From NCBI GenBank assembly GCA_030613125.1, contig JAUWMO010000022.1, positions 1-18,342 on the forward strand: a stretch of DNA of 18,342 bases. The letters run 5' to 3'. A program made the position numbers and the translations under genes. The notes beneath the pieces are model-generated. The model was not told the origin of the DNA, made no database searches, and was given only the letters and a program-made list of their open reading frames with translations. Shown piece by piece: positions 7,646 to 14,427 of this stretch (the first letter of the stretch is position 1; every line of letters begins with the position of its first letter). This DNA is from Bacteroidota bacterium. GTDB taxonomy: Bacteria > Bacteroidota > Bacteroidia > Bacteroidales > VadinHA17.

Positions 7646-8329
7646 CTATTCAGATGAGATCCTCAGGATCTCTTTGATCATCAGCACAGCTTTTTCCATA
7701 TCGGAAATATATATGTGTTCGTCAGTGGAATGCTCTAATTTTGCACCAATTCCAACCACTGCCGTTTCTATGCCTTTATTATTGTATATTGATGCATCGG
7801 TAAATCCTGTAATAAAAGAGGCTGATGCTTCAATTCCGGCATATTTTAAAGCCTGTTTGACAACTTTTACAGTTTTAGCATTTCCGGGTATTTTAACGGT
7901 CGTGAACGGATTATCAACTTTTATTTTCACACCAAGCAAACCCACTTCCTCCTGCCGGGTGATGACAACTTCCACTACGGGTCTCTGTTTAGCTGTTCGC
8001 AATGCCTCAAGCATATCAGCAATGCCGGCCTTATCATCAGCTCCAAGGATTGTTTTCCCTTTTGAACGGATCACCCCATTTTCAATAAGAGGTTGAATTC
8101 CGGTTCCGGGTTTCACAGTGTCGGCATGGCAGGCAAGCAGCACAGGAGTATTATTGGTTGTATTTAATTCAGAAAACCGGGCCAGCAGGTTTCCGTACTT
8201 ATCAATGTGGGTTTCGGCGCCCATTGAGCGGAATTCCCTGTTAAGATAACCAATCATCTCCTGCTCGTTACCGGACTCCCTGTCGATCTTCACCATTTCG
8301 ATAAACTGTTCTACCATTCGTGAACTCAT
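7646..8329 (-). CDS. M20/PepT-like metallopeptidase lacking the lid (dimerisation) domain
   Basis: A 227-residue protein matching tripeptidase T-like M20 peptidases at both ends, without their middle. Retained are the metal and catalytic residues: H and D of ACHADTV (about 68-70), D of LGADDKAG (~98), the Glu pair in RQEEVGLLG (~127-128), D in GFTDAS and the late H of EHSTDE. Relatives are about 370 residues, with a ~120-residue lid domain between the EE motif and the second half of the catalytic domain. Here GLLGVK runs almost straight into VDNPFTTVK, so the lid is cleanly absent in frame. I chose ATG 8329; an in-frame TTG at 8365 lies inside a TAnnTTTG promoter motif. It sits 212 bp after dnaB and 40 bp before the helicase. 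The fold is clear; whether the protein is active or what it cleaves is not. Confidence 0.85.
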   Translation of the reverse strand: MSSRMVEQFIEMVKIDRESGNEQEMIGYLNREFRSMGAETHIDKYGNLLARFSELNTTNNTPVLLACHADTVKPGTGIQPLIENGVIRSKGKTILGADDKAGIADMLEALRTAKQRPVVEVVITRQEEVGLLGVKIKVDNPFTTVKIPGNAKTVKVVKQALKYAGIEASASFITGFTDASIYNNKGIETAVVGIGAKLEHSTDEHIYISDMEKAVLMIKEILRISSE

Positions 8330-8362
8330 ATAACGGATTTTTAAGGCAGGAAAAATTTCTTT

Positions 8363-8370
8363 CAAAGCTA
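8363..8370 (-). promoter_or_regulatory. -7 element TAGCTTTG upstream of the peptidase gene
   Basis: The minus strand reads TAGCTTTG, an exact TAnnTTTG match, 33 bp before the chosen ATG (8329). The alternative TTG start at 8365 would fall inside this element. The nearest upstream TTTG is 29 bp away, too far for a good -33 box, so only the -7 part is supported. Confidence 0.4.
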
Positions 8371-8495
8371 CGAATTAATATAATGATATTGACTAAAAAC
8401 AAATTTCCGGGTACTTATTTTATCAGGTTTACCGTGGGGAATGATTGAAGAATTTGCATGTTACGGGATCCGGCCTGAAAATTCTTATGAACCTG

Positions 8496-8507
8496 ATTTC
8501 CGGAAAT
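8496..8507. repeat. 12-bp perfect palindrome ATTTCCGGAAAT in the dnaB-peptidase gap
   Basis: ATTTCCGGAAAT equals its own reverse complement and lies 34 bp downstream of the dnaB stop. A related half, AAATTTCCGG, occurs at 8401-8410 in the same gap. It may be a regulatory site; a palindrome with no loop and no T-run is a poor terminator. The rest of the 212-bp gap holds no convincing gene. Confidence 0.35.
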
Positions 8508-8541
8508 TGATTGTGTTGAGCTTATCTTCTTGCTGAGGTGA

Positions 8542-10062
8542 TTAAAATGGCTGATCGTCTGAATAGTTATTTTTACCTGATCCGATCGAATCACTATCCT
8601 GATCATTATTCATTTTAGATCCGACTGTCAATGTTGAAACAGATGAATCGGATACCAGGTCTCCAATGTCTATATCAGATGGTTCAACAAATTTTGCCAT
8701 CTCCTCCCTGAAAAGGAGTGTAATATCATCAATTGGTCCATTACGATGCTTGGCAACAATAACTTCGGCAATTCCCTTATTTGAATTTCCCTCCTCATCA
8801 GTGTGTATGCCATATTTTTCCGGCCTGTGGATAAAGATCACAAGATCGGCATCCTGCTCAATGGCTCCCGATTCACGAAGGTCAGAGAGTTGGGGCCTTT
8901 TATTGCCTGACCTCATTTCAACTGATCGGTTTAACTGGGAAAGGGCTATTATTGGAATATCAAGTTCTTTAGATATTGCCTTTAATGACCTTGAGATACT
9001 ACTAACTTCCTGTTCCCTGCTGCCACGGGTATCAGTATTACTTGTCATAAGCTGAAGGTAGTCAACAACAATAAGTTCAACATTATATTGCAACTTTAAT
9101 CTTCTTGCTTTTGCTCTGAACTCGAACAATGAGATGGCAGCCGTATCATCGATGTAAATTGGAGCTTCAACAAGCTTTTTAATTTTTGACTCCAGTTGCT
9201 TCCATTCATGGTCATCAAGTTTCCCATTCCTGATCCTGTGTGCCGGCAGTTCGGTTTCACTAACAATTAGCCTTGTAACCAGTTGAAGTGATGACATTTC
9301 AAGTGAAAAGAAACCAACAGGCCTGCCATGGTCAACTGCAATATTTTTTGCCATTGATAGGGCAAAGGCTGTCTTTCCCATCGAGGGTCGGCCTGCAATA
9401 ATAATAAGATCAGATTTTTGCCATCCTGAAGTGATCCGGTCAAGCTTGGTGAAGCCGGAAGGGACTCCAATCAGGTTGCCTTCTGTTTTTCCTGCTTCCT
9501 GTATTTGCTCAATAGCTGCATGGATAAGAACATTGATCTTGGCAGTCTCTTTTTTAATATTCCCTTCTGCAATCTGAAATAATTCCTGTTCTGAATAATC
9601 AAGCAGGTCATTTACATCTATACTTTCATCAAACGCCCTGTTCTGTATCTCACTTGAAACACGGATCAATTCTCTCTGAATATATTTTTGGGCTACAATT
9701 CTGGCATGGAATTCAACATGTGCGGCAGATGCCACCCTATTAGTTAGTTTTGAAATATAGAGAGGTCCGCCAATTTCATTGAGTTCTTCTTTTTTACGGA
9801 GTTGCTCGGTAACAGTAAGAATGTCAATTGCTTTTTCCTGGGTTGAAAGATCTATGACAGCCCTGTATATTTTCTGGTGTGCTTCCAAATAGAAACTATC
9901 AGGTTTAAGGAACTCGCTAACAGCAATAAAGGCATCTTTTTCAAGCATGATTGCTCCGAGCACAGCTTCTTCCAGATCGATTGCCTGGGGTGGCACTTTC
10001 CCAAGTTCCAAACCTAAAGGCCTGATTGATGGGGTAGATCTGACTTTTTCTTTTAAGGCCAT
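8542..10062 (-). CDS. dnaB: Replicative DNA helicase DnaB
   Basis: A 506-residue hexameric helicase that unwinds DNA at the fork and binds primase through its N-terminal domain. The N-terminal domain (about 22-125) starts VPPQAIDLEEAVLGAIML. The RecA-like domain follows, with Walker A GRPSMGKT at 224-231, Walker B LIVVDYLQLM near 330-340, ALSQLNR, the conserved SDLRESGAIEQDAD, and KHRNGP with its arginine finger. After ~460 comes a polar, acidic tail ending NNYSDDQPF, which resembles the DDDIPF tip of SSB. I chose ATG 10062 (MALKEKV); an in-frame TTG at 10101 lies within a TAATTTTG promoter element. There is no sign of an intein. The gene diverges from ispE across 229 bp of intergenic DNA. 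Confidence 0.97.
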   Translation of the reverse strand: MALKEKVRSTPSIRPLGLELGKVPPQAIDLEEAVLGAIMLEKDAFIAVSEFLKPDSFYLEAHQKIYRAVIDLSTQEKAIDILTVTEQLRKKEELNEIGGPLYISKLTNRVASAAHVEFHARIVAQKYIQRELIRVSSEIQNRAFDESIDVNDLLDYSEQELFQIAEGNIKKETAKINVLIHAAIEQIQEAGKTEGNLIGVPSGFTKLDRITSGWQKSDLIIIAGRPSMGKTAFALSMAKNIAVDHGRPVGFFSLEMSSLQLVTRLIVSETELPAHRIRNGKLDDHEWKQLESKIKKLVEAPIYIDDTAAISLFEFRAKARRLKLQYNVELIVVDYLQLMTSNTDTRGSREQEVSSISRSLKAISKELDIPIIALSQLNRSVEMRSGNKRPQLSDLRESGAIEQDADLVIFIHRPEKYGIHTDEEGNSNKGIAEVIVAKHRNGPIDDITLLFREEMAKFVEPSDIDIGDLVSDSSVSTLTVGSKMNNDQDSDSIGSGKNNYSDDQPF

Positions 10063-10098
10063 ATTAATTATTGTATACCATGTATGTTTTTGCTGGTA

Positions 10099-10106
10099 CA
10101 AAATTA
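10099..10106 (-). promoter_or_regulatory. -7 element TAATTTTG of dnaB
   Basis: The minus strand reads TAATTTTG, an exact TAnnTTTG, 36 bp before the dnaB ATG. That is nearly the spacing seen for rpmH and the gene at 3590 (both 35 bp). No TTTG sits at the ideal -33 distance. The in-frame TTG at 10101 overlaps this element, which argues against its use as a start. Confidence 0.45.
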
Positions 10107-10144
10107 GGAAAATGATAACCTGATAGAATAAAAAAACAATATTA

Positions 10145-10168
10145 TTATAAACAAGCGAGTGTTTATAA
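10145..10168. promoter_or_regulatory. Inverted repeat TTATAAACA-N6-TGTTTATAA upstream of dnaB
   Basis: TTATAAACA (10145-10153) and TGTTTATAA (10160-10168) are perfect 9-bp inverted repeats around AGCGAG. The dyad lies 82 bp upstream of the dnaB ATG and 38 bp upstream of its -7 element, where an operator or activator site would sit. Each arm differs by one base from the DnaA-box consensus TTATNCACA. No long T-run follows directly on the plus strand, where AAAAAAGT comes next. Confidence 0.55.
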
Positions 10169-10232
10169 AAAAGTAAAAAATGTTAAAAAAAAGAATAGGA
10201 CAAAACTTGCTGGATAGTAATTCATGCCAAAA

Positions 10233-10264
10233 AACAAATTGATTTTTTAAGGAACAAATTGATT
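10233..10264. repeat. 12-bp direct repeat AACAAATTGATT upstream of ispE
   Basis: AACAAATTGATT occurs at 10233-10244 and 10253-10264, exactly 20 bp apart (about two helical turns). The repeats end just before the ispE -7 element at 10267, so they overlap the expected -33 region. This could be a paired binding site on one face of the helix. Confidence 0.5.
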
Positions 10265-10266
10265 CG

Positions 10267-10274
10267 TATTTTTG
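10267..10274 (+). promoter_or_regulatory. -7 element TATTTTTG of ispE
   Basis: TATTTTTG is an exact TAnnTTTG, 17 bp before the chosen ispE ATG (10292). The in-frame TTG at 10259 lies upstream of this element and would not be transcribed from it. The -33 position is AT-rich with no clean TTTG at the right distance. Confidence 0.4.
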
Positions 10275-10291
10275 ATAATAAATTTAATTAT

Positions 10292-11125
10292 ATGATTCTA
10301 TTCCCTAATGCTAAGATAAATCTGGGTTTGAATATTACCGGGAGACGAGATGACGGATTTCACAACCTGGAAAGTTTGTTCTTGCCAATTGGTTTGTCAG
10401 ACATCTTAGAAGTTGTTGAATCTCCAATACAAGGTTCCGGAAATCAAAAGGTTGAGCTGGTCCATTCTGGTATAACCATGGATACAGAGCCTGAAAGTAA
10501 CATTATATCCAAAGCCTATAACCTGTTAGATAAGGATATGCATCTACCCTCTGTTAAAGTTTCAATACATAAGCAAATTCCATCTGGTACGGGATTAGGT
10601 GGTGGTTCTTCTGATGCTGCCGGCATGGTAATTTTGCTTAACAAGCTTTTTCAGCTCAAATTAACTCCTGCAAAAATGAAGTTTTACCTGGAAAAAACAG
10701 GAAGTGATTGTCCGTTTTTTATTGAAAACAGACCTTCGTTTGTAAGTGGCAGGGGTGAGGTATTACAGTCTGTTCATTTAGATCTGAATGGGTTATTCCT
10801 TGTGGTGATCGTTCCGGAAATTAAAATAAATACAGCAGATGCTTATGGGTTGATAAGCAGCCCCGGACCTCCTGATAAACCTTTATTTGAGGCTGTATTC
10901 AGGCCTGTTAAAGAATGGAGGGGCCTCATAAAAAATGATTTCGAAAAAGTATTATTTCCTGAGTATCCTGAATTTGGTAAGATAAAAGAAAGATTATATG
11001 AATTGGGTGCTGTTTATTGTTCTCTTTCTGGAAGCGGATCGGCTCTGTATGGCCTTTTTACAACGGAAATTAATCCAGATGAACATTTTCCGGGATTATT
11101 TTCATGGAAAGAATGGCTGCAGTAA
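10292..11125 (+). CDS. ispE: 4-diphosphocytidyl-2-C-methyl-D-erythritol kinase
   Basis: A 277-residue GHMP-family kinase. It phosphorylates the 2-hydroxyl of CDP-methylerythritol in the non-mevalonate (MEP) isoprenoid pathway. The N-terminus MILFPNAKINLGL carries the likely catalytic Lys (K8). The glycine-rich ATP loop PSGTGLGGGSSDAAG is at about 97-111, and GSDCPFF near 137-143 carries the likely catalytic Asp (D139). The C-terminal SLSGSGSALYG is the third GHMP motif. I chose ATG 10292 over the in-frame TTG at 10259, because the family starts here and a promoter element lies between them. The gene diverges from dnaB and converges on the biotin carrier gene with 31 bp between stops; no clear terminator is seen there. 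Confidence 0.95.
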   Translation: MILFPNAKINLGLNITGRRDDGFHNLESLFLPIGLSDILEVVESPIQGSGNQKVELVHSGITMDTEPESNIISKAYNLLDKDMHLPSVKVSIHKQIPSGTGLGGGSSDAAGMVILLNKLFQLKLTPAKMKFYLEKTGSDCPFFIENRPSFVSGRGEVLQSVHLDLNGLFLVVIVPEIKINTADAYGLISSPGPPDKPLFEAVFRPVKEWRGLIKNDFEKVLFPEYPEFGKIKERLYELGAVYCSLSGSGSALYGLFTTEINPDEHFPGLFSWKEWLQ

Positions 11126-11156
11126 TGTTATTCTAATATTAACTATTCAAATCAGA

Positions 11157-11489
11157 TTAATCAAGTTCAATCATAACTTTTCCTCTTGGTATCATATCTC
11201 CAACTTTAACATTGACATTTTTTATTGTTCCGTTTTTCATTGCATAAACACGGTTTTTCATTTTCATGGCTTCAAAGATTATTATCTTTTCCCCTTTTTT
11301 AACCTGCTGTCCTTCTTTCACAAAAACCTTAATTATTGTACCCGGAATAAAGGAGGTTATTAAATTATCATTTGGCTTATACCATTTTTTCCTCAGGTTA
11401 TATTTTTTAGTCAGGTGGGTTTTATATTTGGTACTATCCACATTGATGGATTTGAAGCGGCTCTTTTTTGGTGTTTCCTGATTTTCCAT
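11157..11489 (-). CDS. Biotin carboxyl carrier protein (biotin/lipoyl attachment domain)
   Basis: A 110-residue biotin carrier. Residues 1-40 are basic and polar (KKSRFKS, KKYNLRKKW). Residues 43-110 form a biotinyl domain starting LITSFIPGTI, with the biotinylation motif EAMKM at 73-77 (K76) and the closing VGDMIPRGKVMIELD. The carrier would shuttle CO2 between a biotin carboxylase or decarboxylase partner and the carboxyltransferase. It follows the carboxyltransferase gene by 66 bp with no promoter motif between them, so they are probably one operon. The usual proline/alanine-rich linker is missing. The window has no biotin carboxylase and no sodium-pump subunits, so the full enzyme cannot be named. 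Confidence 0.9.
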   Translation of the reverse strand: MENQETPKKSRFKSINVDSTKYKTHLTKKYNLRKKWYKPNDNLITSFIPGTIIKVFVKEGQQVKKGEKIIIFEAMKMKNRVYAMKNGTIKNVNVKVGDMIPRGKVMIELD

Positions 11490-11555
11490 ATTAATAGTTA
11501 TTTGGAAATCTAAAATGAAAATTTAGGATGTTGATTAGTTACTGTTATAAATCAA

Positions 11556-13100
11556 TTAAAAGGGAGGAATGCCGTGTTTTTTCTTTGGGCCTGAAATACC
11601 CTTGTTATCAGATATATTAATAGCATGCAGGATCAGGCTTCTGGTCTCTAAAGGTTCAATCACTGCATCAATATATCCTTTGGCGGCTGCAACATAAGGA
11701 TTGGCAAATTTATCTTTAAATTCTTTTATTTTTTGTTTTCGGACTTTATCAGGGTCGTCTGCTTCTTTAATTTCTTTCCTGAAAATGATGTTTGCAGCCC
11801 CTTCAGGTCCCATCACAGCAATTTCAGCGCCAGGCCAGGCAAATACAAAATCGGCTCTCAGATGCCTGGAGCTCATTGCAATATAGCCTCCACCATATGC
11901 TTTTCTAATTATAAGGGTGATTTTTGGAACCGTAGCTTCACTGTATGCGTACAATACTTTTGCACCATGTCTGATCACACCGGCATGCTCCTGGTCAATG
12001 CCGGGCATGTATCCTGGCAGATCCACAAGAGTAACAATTGGAATATTAAAAGCATCGCAATAGCGTATAAAACGGGCCGCTTTGTCTGATGAATCCACAT
12101 CAAGCACACCTGCAAGAACAAGGGGTTGGTTGCAAACAAACCCGATTGTTTTACCTCCCAGTCTTCCAAAACCGATCACCATATTTGCAGCCCAGCCTTC
12201 TTGTATTTCAAAGAAATCGGAATCGTCAACAATGGCTTTTATAACGGTCCTGACATCATAAGGAAGTGTTGGGTCATCCGGAACGATCTGATCAATTTTG
12301 AACTCTTTCTTTGGTTCTTTCTTCTTTATTTTTTCTGGTTTCTCAGTATTGTTCCAGGGAATGAATGAAAGGAGCTTTTTTATTTGGTTTATGCTTTCAG
12401 CTTCACTGTATGCAAAAAAATGAGCATTTCCTGTTATTTCACTGTGAACTCGGGCACCCCCCAGATCTTCCATTGATATTTCTTCCCCAAGTACTGTTTT
12501 TATTACCTCAGGACCGGTAATGAACATTTTTGAGATTTTATCAACTACAAAAACAAAATCGGTAAGAGCCGGTGAGTATACCGCTCCTCCGGCACATGGT
12601 CCCATAATCACCGAAATTTGTGGAATAACTCCCGATGAGAGAGTATTCCGAAAGAATATTTCACCATATCCTGCCAGGGAATTAACACCCTCTTGTATTC
12701 GGGCACCCCCCGAGTCATTGATCCCGATCAGCGGCATACGCATTCTGAGGGCATAATCCATGATCTTTGTAATTTTGCGACTGTGCATTAACCCCAGGGA
12801 ACCTCCTGCCACAGTAAAATCCTGAGCAAAAATTGCAACCGGTTTATTATGTATGGTTCCCGTTCCTATAACAACACCATCTCCGTGTAATATTTTTTTG
12901 TCCATATCAAAGTCACGGGCCTCATGTTCTACAAAAAGATCATATTCACTGAAAGAGTTCTTATCAAGCAAACTGATTATTCTTTCACGGGCAGTTAGTT
13001 TGCCCATGGCAATCTGCTTTTCAACAGCTTTTTCACCCCCGCCTTCAAGAACCTTTTGCCGCCTTTTCTGAAGTTCCCTGATTTTTCTTTTTAATGACAT
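11556..13100 (-). CDS. Acyl-CoA carboxylase beta subunit (propionyl-CoA carboxylase / methylmalonyl-CoA decarboxylase type)
   Basis: A 514-residue carboxyltransferase with two crotonase-like halves. It moves CO2 between biotin and an acyl-CoA, most likely propionyl-/methylmalonyl-CoA. Typical stretches are GKLTARERI (33-41), NDSGGARIQEGV, GPCAGGAVYSPA, ITGPEVIK, then in the C-terminal half VLDVDSSDKAARFIRYCDAF, LPGYMPGIDQEHAGVIRHGAK, RKAYGGGYIAMSSR, and the closing KKKHGIPPF. A lysine-rich linker (around 250-270) joins the halves. The start is ATG. The biotin carrier gene follows 66 bp downstream. Bacteroidota use such proteins either in ATP-dependent propionyl-CoA carboxylase or in sodium-pumping methylmalonyl-CoA decarboxylase, and the neighbours here do not settle which. 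A 229-bp gap separates it from the permease gene upstream; this holds a loose TATTTTTTG (13117-13125) and no gene I can support. Confidence 0.93.
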   Translation of the reverse strand: MSLKRKIRELQKRRQKVLEGGGEKAVEKQIAMGKLTARERIISLLDKNSFSEYDLFVEHEARDFDMDKKILHGDGVVIGTGTIHNKPVAIFAQDFTVAGGSLGLMHSRKITKIMDYALRMRMPLIGINDSGGARIQEGVNSLAGYGEIFFRNTLSSGVIPQISVIMGPCAGGAVYSPALTDFVFVVDKISKMFITGPEVIKTVLGEEISMEDLGGARVHSEITGNAHFFAYSEAESINQIKKLLSFIPWNNTEKPEKIKKKEPKKEFKIDQIVPDDPTLPYDVRTVIKAIVDDSDFFEIQEGWAANMVIGFGRLGGKTIGFVCNQPLVLAGVLDVDSSDKAARFIRYCDAFNIPIVTLVDLPGYMPGIDQEHAGVIRHGAKVLYAYSEATVPKITLIIRKAYGGGYIAMSSRHLRADFVFAWPGAEIAVMGPEGAANIIFRKEIKEADDPDKVRKQKIKEFKDKFANPYVAAAKGYIDAVIEPLETRSLILHAINISDNKGISGPKKKHGIPPF

Positions 13101-13329
13101 TTTATTCAGTTTTGTTCAAAAAATAAATGCAAATAACCTGCTTCTGTTACTTGCATATTTTTCATAATACAACGTTACAAAATCAAAGTAAGTTAAAAAA
13201 ATTTATTTGACGAAATTTTATGGAAAAAATACCTAATACACGCATTGTCAGGACCTTGCTGATGAGCATGTTTACATTCATTTATAATAGTCATTCGTGG
13301 CAGGTTTTATGTTACAGACAGACAATGAA

Positions 13330-14427
13330 TTACTTTGGGGTATAATAATATAAAACGACAGCAATAAAACCAAAAATGATGTTCGGGAGCCAGACAGCAA
13401 ACAGCGGATTGATGCTTCCACTCACCGCAAACTGGGTTGAAAACTGCATAAACAGGATGTATGCAAAGCTAAGTCCAATTCCGGCACCAATATGTGCGCC
13501 TGTACCACCTTTGACCTTGCGGGATGACAAAGTAACCCCTATGAGTGTCAGAATAAATGTTGAGAATGGTAAAGCAACCCTTCTGTAACGTTCAATCAGG
13601 AAAGGCGTAATGTTTTCCAGCCCCTGCAGTCTTTGCTGATTAATAAACTGTTTAAGCTCACCCATATTCATTGTTTCCACAAAGGTTTCCCATCGGTTAA
13701 AGTCTTCAGGTTGGATATTCAAAGTAGTATCGATACTTCTTCCCTCTTCTATTGTTTCTGTTCCGTTTTGGATATTTCTGATAAAGTAGTTTCGAACTTG
13801 CCATTTTTTTTTCGCAGTATCCCATTTTACATAGTCGGCTATCAGTTTCGACTCAAGTTCACCTTTTTCACTGAATTTTTCCATAGAAAATTTGTAACCT
13901 ATGTTTCCGGTGCTGCTAAAACTTTCCATATAAATATATACATTGGGATGCACCTGAATATGAATATTCCTTTTATACACAGCAGCACGTGATGAACGTA
14001 CATAAGCCTCTTCAAAGTCATATCTTATTTTATTGGCTTTTGGAATTATAAAATTGCCAAAAGTAAATGTGAAAATCGCTATTATTAAAGCGGAAAAGAA
14101 ATATGGTACAAGCATTCTTCTGAAACTTAAACCACTACAGAACATAGCAATTATTTCAGAATTATTTGCAAATTTTGAAGTAAAAAATATAACAGTGATA
14201 AAAGTAAACAGGGGACTGAATAATACTGCAAAGTAAGGAATGAAATTCAGATAATAATCAAATAAAATTATATTTAGTGGAACTTTTTTTTCAATAAAAT
14301 CATCCAATTTCTCTGTCAGGTCAAAGACGACAGTAATAAACATTAGAAGAGTAATGGCAAACACAAATGTGCCAAGAAAATTCTTTATGATATAGATATC
14401 TATTTTTATGCTTCCCTTATTTTTCAC
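13330..14427 (-). CDS. LptF/LptG family permease (YjgP/YjgQ)
   Basis: A 365-residue inner-membrane protein of the LPS-export ABC transporter, which draws LPS out of the membrane toward the LptA bridge. There are six predicted helices: three early (LGTFVFAITLLMFITVVF; the FIPYFAVLFSPLFTFITVIFF region; PYFFSALIIAIFTFTFGNFI) and three late (FSTFILTLIGVTL; GIGLSFAYILFMQF; FAVWLPNIIFGFIAVVLYYY). A ~150-residue periplasmic domain lies between them. I chose GTG 14427, whose GTGA overlaps the tgt stop by 4 bp; another GTG at 14466 would add 13 polar residues and a 43-bp overlap. Translational coupling to tgt is likely. Whether it is LptF or LptG cannot be decided. The 229 bp downstream contain no gene I can support. 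Confidence 0.92.
   Translation of the reverse strand: MKNKGSIKIDIYIIKNFLGTFVFAITLLMFITVVFDLTEKLDDFIEKKVPLNIILFDYYLNFIPYFAVLFSPLFTFITVIFFTSKFANNSEIIAMFCSGLSFRRMLVPYFFSALIIAIFTFTFGNFIIPKANKIRYDFEEAYVRSSRAAVYKRNIHIQVHPNVYIYMESFSSTGNIGYKFSMEKFSEKGELESKLIADYVKWDTAKKKWQVRNYFIRNIQNGTETIEEGRSIDTTLNIQPEDFNRWETFVETMNMGELKQFINQQRLQGLENITPFLIERYRRVALPFSTFILTLIGVTLSSRKVKGGTGAHIGAGIGLSFAYILFMQFSTQFAVSGSINPLFAVWLPNIIFGFIAVVLYYYTPK

Noticed and set aside
7646..8329. Peptidase as a frameshifted pseudogene
   Set aside because: The frame is open throughout and catalytic residues on both sides of the missing lid are kept, so an in-frame deletion fits better than decay.
8330..8365. TTG start that would lengthen the peptidase by 12 residues
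   Set aside because: The TTG lies within a TAGCTTTG promoter element and the extra residues do not resemble the family N-terminus, which begins near MVEQFIEMVKID.
8415..8606. 63-codon minus-strand frame overlapping the dnaB 3' end
   Set aside because: It overlaps dnaB in another frame, has no family-like sequence and covers the disordered tail region; a chance frame is likelier.
8826..8834. Perfect DnaA box TGTGGATAA within dnaB
   Set aside because: It falls in the codons for the conserved FIHRP segment of DnaB and is single; the protein sequence explains it.
13262..13345. 27-codon plus-strand frame in the gap between the permease and carboxylase genes
   Set aside because: It starts ATGAGCATG but has no promoter element, no recognisable sequence and runs into the permease gene on the other strand.
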